Positions 27,660 to 35,950 of a stretch of DNA of 64,000 nt are shown piece by piece. Below the pieces are notes generated by a model that was not told the DNA's origin, did no database searches, and saw nothing but the letters and a program-made list of their open reading frames with translations. Both the position numbers and the translations under genes were made by a program. The DNA comes from G965216255 sp965216255 (GTDB taxonomy: Bacteria; Bacteroidota; Rhodothermia; Rhodothermales; Bin80), in the NCBI GenBank assembly GCA_965216255.1, contig OZ244148.1, positions 3,162,001 to 3,226,000 of the forward strand. Direction: 5' to 3'. The stretch's first letter is position 1. Each line of letters begins with the position of its first letter.

Positions 27660-27933
27660 TTAGGGGATCCATGGATTACCAGTACATCGACCTCGGTTTG
27701 GTCTACCGCGCATACATGGCCGGCTTTGACGGTCTCTAAACTAACATTGAATGGTTCGGAACTCATATCCAAATGGTGCTCTCGGCATCCAAGACCAATC
27801 ACTCCGTGGTCTATTTTGGCGGACCGTGGCGTGACCTGGCAATGCCTCTAACCAACACGGCAACTACATGCCCCCTGGGACAGACATGCCCCGCCATTAC
27901 CCACAACCTTGGAAGCCTTCTCTCTTGAATCAG
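27660..27933 (+). pseudogene. IS3-family transposase C-terminal fragment
   Basis: The frame 'YIDLGLVYRAYMAGFDGL', one TAA, then 'TNHSVVYFGG' and 'TTCPLGQTCPAITHNLGSLL' matches the C-terminal end of the IS3 orfB at 61068 ('TTCPLGQTCPANTHNAGSFL') and, more loosely, the 'YEdvYLhkY' region. The nucleotide sequence at 27863-27930 also aligns with the reverse complement of 61075-61145. Only the 3' end of an element is left. It sits between propeller copies C and D and directly before the broken fic gene. Confidence 0.75.
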
Positions 27934-27971
27934 CCGCAATTCTGACCAACGATTGAGGGACTGTTCATCCC

Positions 27972-28680
27972 GGTGAATTTAGACGTTCGCAAAATCGGAT
28001 TGGTGGTGACCGCCTGGGGGATGCGACATGCGAGCCGCCGCCACCCGACCTCCTACTAGACTTGATGAGTGATCCCGAGCAGATTATTCCCGCAAAAGGC
28101 TCTTAGCTACCGTCCCTCAAAAAAGGCAGGACTCGTCCACGTTCAGATTGAAACCAACCATCCATTCCTGGACGGCAATGGGCGTCTAGGAAGACTATTG
28201 ATCGCGCTGCTTCTATGCAACAGCGGCATTTTGAGTCAGCCGCTTCTCTATCTGAGTCTCTATTTCAAGACCCATCACGCCCGCTACTACTCACTGCTGT
28301 AGCGCGTGCGCACGCACGGCGATTTGGAGGCACGGGTGGAGTTTTTTCTATACGGTATTATTGATACCTCAATCCAGACAACCACTACTGCTCGTGACAT
28401 ACTCATGCTGTTCGCGGCCGATCGCCTAAAGGCTAATAGGCTCGGATGTCCAGCAGCGTCAGCACTTCGTGTCCTCCGGTCTGTTCAAGAACGCCCCATT
28501 ATCCCGGCGCCGACCGCTTCAGAACCGATCGGTATTGCGCCTCCTACAATACGAAGGCCTCTCGGACACTCGGAAGAGTTGGGCTTGATCAGGGAGATAG
28601 CAGGTAGGCGTCGCAGACGCGCGTGCGCCTACGAGGCGAGGCCTACTGGCAGGTTTTGAGCCGAGGGCATCGAACCTATC
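27972..28680 (+). pseudogene. Fic-domain AMPylase-family gene, 5' truncated and frameshifted
   Basis: Readable Fic blocks: 'GEFRRSQNRIGGDRLGDATC', 'PDLLLDLMSDPEQ', then after a frame change the Fic catalytic motif 'NHPFLDGNGRLGRLLIALLL', 'KTHHARYYSLL', an in-frame TAG (28300-28302, at a position usually Gln), 'RVRTHGDLEARVEFFLYGII', 'ILMLFAADRLKANRLG' and a C-terminal winged helix ('AASALRVLRSVQERPIIPAP', 'GHSEELGLIREIAGRR'). The frame change lies at the run of six A near 28125: five A would restore the frame. A further TAG precedes it and another frame change lies near 28640. The N-terminal 130-150 residues are missing. Fic proteins transfer AMP to target hydroxyls; this copy cannot be functional. 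Confidence 0.88.
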
Positions 28681-28682
28681 AC

Positions 28683-29867
28683 TTAGATAGAGGGTTCGCG
28701 AACTTCGAAGGCAACCATGCTTATGCCGCCGGATTCGTCGATGGCATAGGCGCGGCCCGCTCGTATGGTATGCAGACTAATGCCTATAGGCAGGGTAACC
28801 GTACCACGAAGCCGATTCTCCGTTTCAAGAATCAACCACTGCGCTGTTGTCGCCAATCTGGCTGATGAAGTCTTGAGCCAGATTCGATCTCTGTCATCAA
28901 CTACAAAGGTTTCGTACGCCGGTTTAACCTTGTGCACACCGGTATTAAGAATTTGATTCCTCTCGTCAGCCCCGAAGCGTTCAAGAGACGCTTCGATTTC
29001 AGCGTTTGTCACCGGCACGGTGTCATGCTCTAGCATGATTCTTGCGCTCGCCCTACCGTCAAGCCTGGTAATCGCAATGTCTATGGACTCATTCCAGCCC
29101 GAATAGATATTGCCGTGCCGTCCCATTCGTACGATCGGGTCGCGTCCAAAAGGCATTGGTCCTGCCGCCAAGAAGTCGGCACCTTCGGTAACCCAGGATT
29201 CGGAGGAGGGTAGTATTAATACTGGTTCGCGCGTGGACTCACCCTGCCAATTCACGAGATTTACCTTCACCGAATGCTCCGCGTTGGCTGTCCCCTGCCT
29301 GAATGCCTGGTCAAATTCGAAGACGAGCCCTTGCTGTGTTACGCCAAGCAAACCATAGGGAACGTGAAGGTCATCGCCGGATACGGTAAACGTATAGGCC
29401 AAATCGAATGCTCCAGGGTTGAATACAGAAACGCGGTCAAGCATAACGTCGAATGCATAAAGCGAATCGCCGGGCCCGGAATACACGGACCATAGCGACT
29501 CGAATTCCCCGGGGCCTTCTCCCTCTTGACCGATCAGGCCGATCAAGTGCCCCTCCGGGGAAAAGACGTATATCTTGTAGGCTTGGTCATCGCCCACAAA
29601 AACGCGACCAGCGCCGTCCACATCTACAAGGCCGCCAATGTCACCGAAGACTAGACTGTCTGCACCGGTCTCGTCCCCCAAGCGAAATAACTCAACGAGC
29701 TCAAATTCGGGGGGCGCATCACTTACGGTTGTCGTGTCTGAATCACTCGAGCATGCGGTATTAGCCATGCACAGCAAGGCAACGAGTACTCGCCATCTCT
29801 GGCACCGGTACCTGCCTACAGCGCGAAACAGAACAGTGGCCTGTTCGAAGCTGATTTTACCGAGCAT
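28683..29867 (-). CDS. 6-bladed beta-propeller lipoprotein, copy D
   Basis: 394 residues from ATG 29867. The signal region ends 'VLVALLCMANTACSSDSD', a probable lipoprotein Cys though the -3 residue is atypical. Blades: 'FELVELFRLGDETGADSLVF', 'GGLVDVDGAGRVFVGDDQAY', 'YVFSPEGHLIGLIGQEGEGP', 'VYSGPGDSLYAFDVMLDRVS', 'GRHGNIYSGWNESIDIAITR', 'YETFVVDDRDRIWLKTSS'. It is the closest relative of dead copy B and of intact copy C. The frame is open up to a GTG at 29933, which would add 22 residues before this start. Confidence 0.83.
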   Translation of the reverse strand: MLGKISFEQATVLFRAVGRYRCQRWRVLVALLCMANTACSSDSDTTTVSDAPPEFELVELFRLGDETGADSLVFGDIGGLVDVDGAGRVFVGDDQAYKIYVFSPEGHLIGLIGQEGEGPGEFESLWSVYSGPGDSLYAFDVMLDRVSVFNPGAFDLAYTFTVSGDDLHVPYGLLGVTQQGLVFEFDQAFRQGTANAEHSVKVNLVNWQGESTREPVLILPSSESWVTEGADFLAAGPMPFGRDPIVRMGRHGNIYSGWNESIDIAITRLDGRASARIMLEHDTVPVTNAEIEASLERFGADERNQILNTGVHKVKPAYETFVVDDRDRIWLKTSSARLATTAQWLILETENRLRGTVTLPIGISLHTIRAGRAYAIDESGGISMVAFEVREPSI

Positions 29868-30179
29868 CGACTGACGCCATTGCGTGGATTGCAGCACATG
29901 GGTTATACGGCTTGGGCGGGGCTTGACCCGCACCAGTTGGGGTAGGAACTATCATAGGAACAAGGTGGTGATTCTCCATACGGAGGAAGCGAAGATGATG
30001 GTATGGAGAAGCGCAAGGAGGGTGACTGCGCCGTCCGGCGACGAACGGCTCTTCGCAGAGTCACAGGAGAAATCGTGGCTGACATCTGGCGTGTAGTGAT
30101 GCAGCTAGAAGGATCCAGCTCCGAGAGATAACGGCATAAACCTTGCAGTCACAATATCTTAAGCCGCGGACTGATTTCG
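29868..30179. other. Spacer upstream of propeller copy D; no gene seen
   Basis: Should include the promoter of copy D. No readable blade or other domain. Confidence 0.4.
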
Positions 30180-30450
30180 ACCGACGCCGTAGTGGTAATG
30201 GGACGCGGTGGCTCGCAGGTCGCAATTCACGGGAAGAGCGGCTGTACGTGTAGCCTTTCCGCTTGCAACAAATACAGACAGGGCGCGCAAAAATCGATTC
30301 GTGCCGTGATCTGTTTAAACGCTTCCGAGATCTTCGACGACAAACGTCAAGAATGCAGGCCGAGTTTCGTGAAGCTTGGTTTGCAGCTACGCACGTCCTG
30401 TGGTCATCAGATCCAAATCCGGGATGGGGGCCCAGGTCATCTCTTGCTAG
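30180..30450 (-). pseudogene. Dead 6-bladed beta-propeller gene, copy E (C-terminal relic)
   Basis: The minus strand reads 'LQTKLHETRPAFLTFVVEDL', then 'GSV', a TAA where copy C has Trp ('GGVWLK'), and on to 'LSVFVASGKATRTAALPVNC', 'HYHYGVG'. This aligns with the last blade of copy C ('WPAYETFVVDDTGGVWLK' ... 'GTVALPTTYDLH'). Nothing upstream of 30450 is readable, so only about 80 codons remain. Confidence 0.65.
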
Positions 30451-30769
30451 CGGTCAGGAAATGTTCAGCGGGAGGCATCCACACTCACTACAACCCATTC
30501 CTGATCTGGCGGCGTTATCTTGTACCCCAGCCGTCGACGCGAAAGCCCCCGTGGCAAACCCCTGCCTTGCCGTCTGGCCGTGGCACAGGTAGTAATGCCG
30601 TTCGCCGCAATCGGCGCTTTGTAGTGGACTGTGCATATTGGACTTGCCGAGAGTGGCCGCGTGGACGTTAGCCCGGCCGTGCCCGATTGCACCGCACCAT
30701 TCCTTCGCGGAGCGTGGACTGGATCCAGAACCGTGGGGCCAGGCGGCAGCGCCGCTCACGCTCGCCAGT
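30451..30769. other. No recognisable gene
   Basis: Lies between relic E and intact copy F. No domain could be read on either strand; probably eroded remains of copy E. Confidence 0.35.
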
Positions 30770-31939
30770 TCATCGTGCCTGCAATTGCCTGAAGACCTTG
30801 ATCCTGTCATAGATCGCTATTTGCGGGAACTGGCTTCGGGAGCGTGCAAACACATGATTCGCGTCTACGCCCAGCACGCTTTGGGTTGTCCACCCCAGAT
30901 ACGTCCCTTCGCCCGTAGCCGCGTAAACGCGGAAGAGATGATGCCGTCGCCGTATGGCATCGGACGAGTCGCTTTCCGTGCTATACTGGAGGACGAAGTA
31001 GTCCGGATCGTCTTCAAATGCTGACGTAAACAGGCTTTTGCCAGGACTTTGGTCGTACGTCATTGTCATGGCTACGCCGTTGTCTTCTGTAGTGCTGCCC
31101 TTGAGGGTAAACGTCTGTGGCGCGAAATCCGCGAAGTGCACGCGCCATAGGTCCTCTCCCGCCGTGGAATATGCTGCAAGGGCCGGAATGCGTTGTAGAA
31201 TCCTTCCGATCACCCCATGTCGGGCATTGCAGACCAGCATGCCCTCGTCGGACATGACCATACGAGCGAAGGGATTGGGATCGTCATACGCCTCTCCGAA
31301 GGAGGACACGTACTCGCCTTCCAGGGTGTACTTGTGAATGACGGCATCCCGTTCTTCTGAATGTCCCAACAGATACACGTGCTCATTCAGTGCGCACAGG
31401 TCGGCGTGGCCCGTGGCTTCGAAGGAGGTGTGGAATCGGAACGTGCCGTCGCTTCGATGGAATACATGGACACGACGATCGTCCCCTACCAGAAGGGATT
31501 GTCCGCCGCGTGCTATGCCCAATGCTGTTGGCAGGCGAAATTCCCCTGGTCCCTCACCCGCGCTGCCGACAATAGCGATGAGCGAATCCTGTGCGTCATA
31601 GACACGGACCTCGCGGGTACTGGACTGAAATGGGGCGTCAAGTACTAGGACACCGCCCTGGTAGTCGGGAGCCAAATCCCGAATACTACCAATCATATGG
31701 TGCGGGGCGCCATCAAGCGCTCCGATGGTCCGCGATGGAAGCCGGGAAAGATCAATGAACGGCTGTTCCTGGTCTCGTTGGCGCAGCCTAACGTATCGGG
31801 GATCGGTCAGCGAAGGTATGTTCTTCACGGTGGGATGGATCGATTCGGGGCCAATCAATTCCTCGCTTTGATCTCTTTTGCAGGCAGCTGCGAATACGGC
31901 TACTAGTACCGCAATGGCGATCGTTTTGAATGGCATCAT
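30770..31939 (-). CDS. 6-bladed beta-propeller lipoprotein, copy F (divergent)
   Basis: 389 residues from ATG 31939 ('MMPFKTIAIAVLVAVFAAAC'), a good lipoprotein signal. Propeller motifs are more diverged than in copies C and D: 'LAPDYQGGVLVLDAPFQSS', 'VRVYDAQDSLIAIVGSAGEG', 'PGEFRLPTALGIARGGQSLL', 'VHVFHRSDGTFRFHTSFEAT', 'HKYTLEGEYVSSFGEAYDDP'. The open frame begins at 32008, but the 23 preceding residues would lie before the signal sequence. It is the upstream end of the array. Confidence 0.83.
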   Translation of the reverse strand: MMPFKTIAIAVLVAVFAAACKRDQSEELIGPESIHPTVKNIPSLTDPRYVRLRQRDQEQPFIDLSRLPSRTIGALDGAPHHMIGSIRDLAPDYQGGVLVLDAPFQSSTREVRVYDAQDSLIAIVGSAGEGPGEFRLPTALGIARGGQSLLVGDDRRVHVFHRSDGTFRFHTSFEATGHADLCALNEHVYLLGHSEERDAVIHKYTLEGEYVSSFGEAYDDPNPFARMVMSDEGMLVCNARHGVIGRILQRIPALAAYSTAGEDLWRVHFADFAPQTFTLKGSTTEDNGVAMTMTYDQSPGKSLFTSAFEDDPDYFVLQYSTESDSSDAIRRRHHLFRVYAATGEGTYLGWTTQSVLGVDANHVFARSRSQFPQIAIYDRIKVFRQLQAR

Positions 31940-32217
31940 GGCAATTGGGGTGTTGGATTGGCACGCCGTGCCTGCACCGGGGCGCTGTACCGTGATTGCT
32001 ATTCTCAAGGGAGACCGATGGCAACAGGCCTGAAATAATTTGTAGACAAGTGCGGTGCTCTGCAGCGCTGCGGGTACCGGCGTTGGTCAGCGTCGCCCTT
32101 CATGAATTTTCGGGCAATAACCGTGCCAGTGGCGTAGGACGTACGTATGCTCGGGCCCCACCGTATTACACTTGCCGTTCGATTGGGCGAATCCGCGCCA
32201 TACTGGCACGGGAGAGG

Positions 32218-33366
32218 TCAGGCAGGACCCGGTAGCCAGGTTGTCGGGTCGATGCGCACGGTCAGGCTGCCGCGAAGCACCCTATCCAATTCGCCCCCTA
32301 TGAACTCCCGTCGCCAGCCGCCATGGAGTGGAAGCTCCTGCTCGCGCTCAGCCATGGCGTAGAGGTTCAATTCGGCCCTCGACGCAATGAGCACGGGGTC
32401 AACGCCCTCGGCGAGGCCCTTGCCGTTGAGATAGGCGCCGAGTAGTTGGACACGTGCTACATGGGCCCGGTCGGTAGCGGGCGCCGGCGCAAGGGGCGGG
32501 ATTTCGTCCTCAGCCGTGGAAAGGCCCTCTGAGACCGCCGCGAGGATCGCCTTCCCGTAGGTTGCTCGCGCGCGATCAGACAGCGAACGTAGCGATGATA
32601 GTTCCCCTGGCGTTCTCGGCGAGCGCTTGGCCAGGGCTACCAAAACCTTGTCACTGACGACGTGTGCACGCGGGACATTATGTTGCCTGGCCGCCCCTTC
32701 GCGCCAGGCCGCCAGGTGAGAGAGTACTTCGCGCTTCCGGGCGCCCAGGCGCCGAATACCACCGATGCGCAGGTAACAATTGTAGGGATCAGGCTCCCGA
32801 TACCTGGCCGGATCATTGAAGCTGGTCATCTCTTCCTGGAGCCAGTGCTCCCGGCCAAGGGTTAGGGCCCGGGATGTGATTGCGTCCATAGCCGGTGTCA
32901 GGTAACGCACGTCGTCGCGGGCGTAATCCAGTTGCGCATTTGTGAGCGGGCGGCGGAGCCAGTCCGAGCGCGACTGCGTTTTTGGCAGCACGATTCCAAG
33001 CAGACTTTGAAGGAGTTTCTGGAGGGACAGGGTTGATTCCAGGCCGATTAGCCCGCTCGCCCGCTGGATGTCAAAAATGTTGCATGCGGAGGCTCCCGTT
33101 TCCCGATGCAAAATGGCCAAATCGTGCGAAGCGTCATGCAGCACCTTTACCGTAGCAGAGCTTTCCAAGAGCCTGCCAAGAGGAGATAGATCCGCCAGGC
33201 GCAGCGTGTCGATGAGCCGGATTTCGCCGTCCGGGAGTCCAATCTGCACGAGCGCAAGAATCGGGTAAAACGTCCGCTCCCAGAGGAATTCGGTGTCGAT
33301 GGCAACGCTCTCTGCGGCCAACGCCTCCTCTACGGTGGCCTCCAAGGCCTCCTGCGACTCTATCAT
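32218..33366 (-). CDS. rnd: Ribonuclease D
   Basis: 382 residues, usual length. A DEDDy 3'-5' exoribonuclease that trims tRNA 3' ends and other stable RNAs. Catalytic residues are visible: Exo I 'VAIDTEF' (D24, E26), Exo II 'LHDASHDL' (D82 region), Exo III 'YARDD' (Y148, D152). The C-terminal half contains an HRDC domain ('HNVPRAHVVSDKVLVALAKR', 'RTPGELSSLRSL'). ATG at 33366 begins 'MIESQEALEATVEEALAAES'. It is divergent from fdxA with about 200 bases between. Confidence 0.94.
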   Translation of the reverse strand: MIESQEALEATVEEALAAESVAIDTEFLWERTFYPILALVQIGLPDGEIRLIDTLRLADLSPLGRLLESSATVKVLHDASHDLAILHRETGASACNIFDIQRASGLIGLESTLSLQKLLQSLLGIVLPKTQSRSDWLRRPLTNAQLDYARDDVRYLTPAMDAITSRALTLGREHWLQEEMTSFNDPARYREPDPYNCYLRIGGIRRLGARKREVLSHLAAWREGAARQHNVPRAHVVSDKVLVALAKRSPRTPGELSSLRSLSDRARATYGKAILAAVSEGLSTAEDEIPPLAPAPATDRAHVARVQLLGAYLNGKGLAEGVDPVLIASRAELNLYAMAEREQELPLHGGWRREFIGGELDRVLRGSLTVRIDPTTWLPGPA

Positions 33367-33573
33367 GCCGACGAATATACGCTGTGATGTTGGCGGGTGC
33401 TAATAGCGCCCGGATCCTGCCACAATGGAAGACCCTTGGCCGCTGGCCTGTGCGCAGCCTTAGCCGCTTGGCAACCCCGAAACGCCTGCGATAACGGACC
33501 ACATGGCGCGCTAGTGCATTGAACGCTGTGCCTGCGTATCTTTGCGCTCTTCTAGACTTGGCTGGAGCCCGTC

Positions 33574-33915
33574 ATGCCCTACGTTGTTGCTGAGCCGTGC
33601 ATCAATTGTAAGCACACGGATTGCGTTGAAGTGTGTCCAGTAGACTGTTTTTATGAAGGTCCCAATTTTCTGGTCATCCACCCGGATGAATGCATAGACT
33701 GCAATGCCTGCGTGCCCGTGTGTCCTGTTGAGGCCATTTATCCGGATGACGAACTGCCCGAGGAGTGGGAGCACTATACCCAGTGGAACCAATACCTTGC
33801 AGAGAAATGGCAGGGGAGAGGCTACAACATCGTGGATTGCCAGGATCCGCTGCCTTCTGCAGAGCAGTGGAAGCTAAAGGCCAAGTCCGAAGAAGACATC
33901 CTGGACTGGGAATAG
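33574..33915 (+). CDS. fdxA: 7Fe ferredoxin, FdxA type
   Basis: 113 residues. The cluster-binding Cys pattern is complete: C9-x2-C12-x4-C17-x3-C21 followed by 'DECIDCNACVPVCP' (C40, C43, C46, C50), giving one [3Fe-4S] and one [4Fe-4S] cluster. The long C-terminal tail ('HYTQWNQYLAEKWQGRGYNI') is the mark of FdxA ferredoxins. It is a small cytoplasmic electron carrier and may be reduced by the FprA-like enzyme at 8502. GGCTGGAG precedes ATG 33574. Confidence 0.95.
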   Translation: MPYVVAEPCINCKHTDCVEVCPVDCFYEGPNFLVIHPDECIDCNACVPVCPVEAIYPDDELPEEWEHYTQWNQYLAEKWQGRGYNIVDCQDPLPSAEQWKLKAKSEEDILDWE

Positions 33916-34056
33916 GCTAGGTCTCCCTATTGGCCATATCTCCCACTGAACAAGGTAACTACTCCAAGATTTGGCGACCTATGGAGCTGGATTGTGATGG
34001 CTGCATCGCGTGGCCCGTACGATAGAGGTTGGCGGAGTGTATCAGTATCAATCCTT

Positions 34057-34082
34057 CGTGCCGTGCGTGGGGGCACGGCACG
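34057..34082 (+). terminator. Strong hairpin downstream of fdxA, possible terminator
   Basis: A perfect 10-bp inverted repeat CGTGCCGTGC / GCACGGCACG with a 6-nt GTGGGG loop, followed by TTTATG. The T-run is short, and the hairpin lies 141 bases after the fdxA stop, so termination activity is uncertain. It could also serve the leftward fossil transposase on the other strand. Confidence 0.4.
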
Positions 34083-35168
34083 TTTATGCTACAACCTGGA
34101 GGCTTTTTCGTAACATAAGCATGGACAGGTGGTCCATATGGTACGATATCGCTATCCTCCCGATCTGATAGGATGTCCTCGCCGATGGCGCAATAGGGGG
34201 TGCAGTAGGTCTTCCCCCTTGCTGTGCTCTCTGTATCGGCTCTTTTTTTGCGCCAAGTGATATCTTTGCTCCACTACGGTATACATCATGGCCCCTGTCT
34301 GGAGCCGCCCGTAGCCTCGCCACATGATGGTGGCCCATAACGCTATCGGGTTCATGTCTCCACCCAGCCATCACCAGTATGGCCGAATCAGGCTCCTTGG
34401 GAGGCCATAGGCCATACACGTGGGCTTAGTCTCGCAGCGCGCGCAGTTCCGTTTTCGTAAGCAGCACTTCGGCCTCTGGCACCTCACGACCCAGTAGCGT
34501 CATCAGAAGCAGGCGCAAGGCTATCACCGCGTTGATGGTAATAGCTACGGTGCAGCCCACAAGCTCGCAGATGCTCCACCTTGCATCCACTCTTGAGGAC
34601 CCGAAAGGTACCTTCAATGCGGCATCAAGCAATAGTGCACCATCTCTACGGCCTGCTCCAGCGTAGTCACTTCCATGCTCGTCAGCAGGCTCCACTAAAC
34701 CGCGTCTTCCCCTTACCGGCGGCGCAACCTCCCGAATATGTATGGCCGATACCCGTGATCGGCCGTCTGACGGCTATGGGCCGGGGCGTGATGCGGTGGT
34801 AGCGCGCTTCCATGCGGGCTATCCGACCCGTTCGCCCCTTGTGCTTGAGCCGGCCCGACTTCTCGCGGCGGCTCAGATGCGCTATGGGTACTCCTATGCT
34901 TCCGGCCGCCTTGCCGCTGCACATGGTGGCAAACAATTTTCGATTCTGTGGAATGCACCAATCTACCTTGGCACGCACCCACAGGTGTACCCGCGGCTGC
35001 GGCGCGCGGAAGAGCGCGAAGATATCCCCCTCCCAATCCATGACTCTAATCAGGCGCGTCTTGCCTGTCAGCAGCGAGGCGCCGCCTCCATGATGTCATG
35101 CAGTCCGTCCACCCAACGCTGGGTCTTCGGCCGGTGTGGTCCCTTCTCTGCCCTATAGGCGCAGTGTA

Positions 35169-35176
35169 ACACGCCC
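35169..35176. repeat. IS66 target-site duplication, left copy (ACACGCCC)
   Basis: The 8 bases immediately left of the left terminal repeat are identical to the 8 bases immediately right of the right terminal repeat (37644-37651). Eight bp is the expected IS66 duplication length. Confidence 0.95.
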
Positions 35177-35262
35177 GTAAGCGTGCGGTGAAACCCATCT
35201 GGATAAGGTGACGATTTCTCGGGAGATTACTCATAGACCCGAGGACTCAAAGCCTGGATGGC

Positions 35263-35555
35263 ATGAGACAGCCCAGACGTACGGCGGAAGAAATGTTTCC
35301 GCTGGTGGAACAGTATGAAGAAAGCAGCCAGACCGCTGCAGCGTTCTGTGCCGAGCGCGGCATCTCGTATGGGCAGCTGCTTTACTGGCGTCGGAAGTAT
35401 CGCCTGGAGGCTGCGGCAGCGGCGCCTTTGTGGAGATTGGCAGACCCATGGCAGGTGAAGAGGCGCAAGTGGAGATCATGTACCCGGGCGGGATACGCGT
35501 GCGCCTCTTGGCGCCGGTATCTGCCTCGTACCTGGCGCAGCTGGTGCAGTCATGA
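35263..35555 (+). pseudogene. tnpA: IS66 tnpA (OrfA), frameshifted
   Basis: The first frame gives the IS66 OrfA helix-turn-helix start 'EMFPLVEQYEESSQTAAAFC' and 'ERGISYGQLLYWRRKYRLEA'. At the GC-rich run near 35425 the frame must shift for the conserved end 'FVEIGRPMAGEEAQVEIMYP' and 'GGIRVRLLAPVSASYLAQLV' to be read. The second frame stops at TGA 35553-35555, overlapping the tnpB ATG (ATGA), the normal IS66 junction. One missing base near 35425 explains the data. TnpA is needed for IS66 transposition, so this copy may be immobile. Confidence 0.85.
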
Positions 35556-35887
35556 TCGGACTGGGGCCTTCGCACCGGTATTTCTTTTACCGGCCGCCGG
35601 CCGACATGCGCAAGAGCTTTGACGGCCTGTGCGCCTTGGTGAAAAGCGGCATGAAGCGGGATCCCATGTCGGGGGACGTCTTTGTGTTCGTCAACAGGAG
35701 GCGGAGCCATCTAAAGGCGCTTTCGTGGGACCGAGACGGCTTCGCCTTGTTTTACAAAAGGCTTGAAGCGGGTACGTTTGAGCTGCCGAAAGAGGATATG
35801 CCGACGTGGACGCAGATGGTGATGTTACTGGAGGGAGTGTCGCTGAAGTCCGTAAAATACCGGCGCCGGTATGCGGTTAAGAGCTGA
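35552..35887 (+). CDS. tnpB: IS66 accessory protein TnpB (Orf2)
   Basis: 111 residues, full length: 'RYFFYRPPADMRKSFDGLCA' and 'DVFVFVNRRRSHLKALSWDR' then 'GFALFYKRLEAGTFELP' are the signature of IS66 Orf2. ATG overlaps the tnpA stop. Its role is required for transposition but its biochemical function is not settled. Confidence 0.95.
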   Translation: MIGLGPSHRYFFYRPPADMRKSFDGLCALVKSGMKRDPMSGDVFVFVNRRRSHLKALSWDRDGFALFYKRLEAGTFELPKEDMPTWTQMVMLLEGVSLKSVKYRRRYAVKS

Positions 35888-35950
35888 AAATCGGGATAAA
35901 TAGTATGTGGAAACGTGGAACAATGCATGTGCAGACGTTGTTGAACAATC

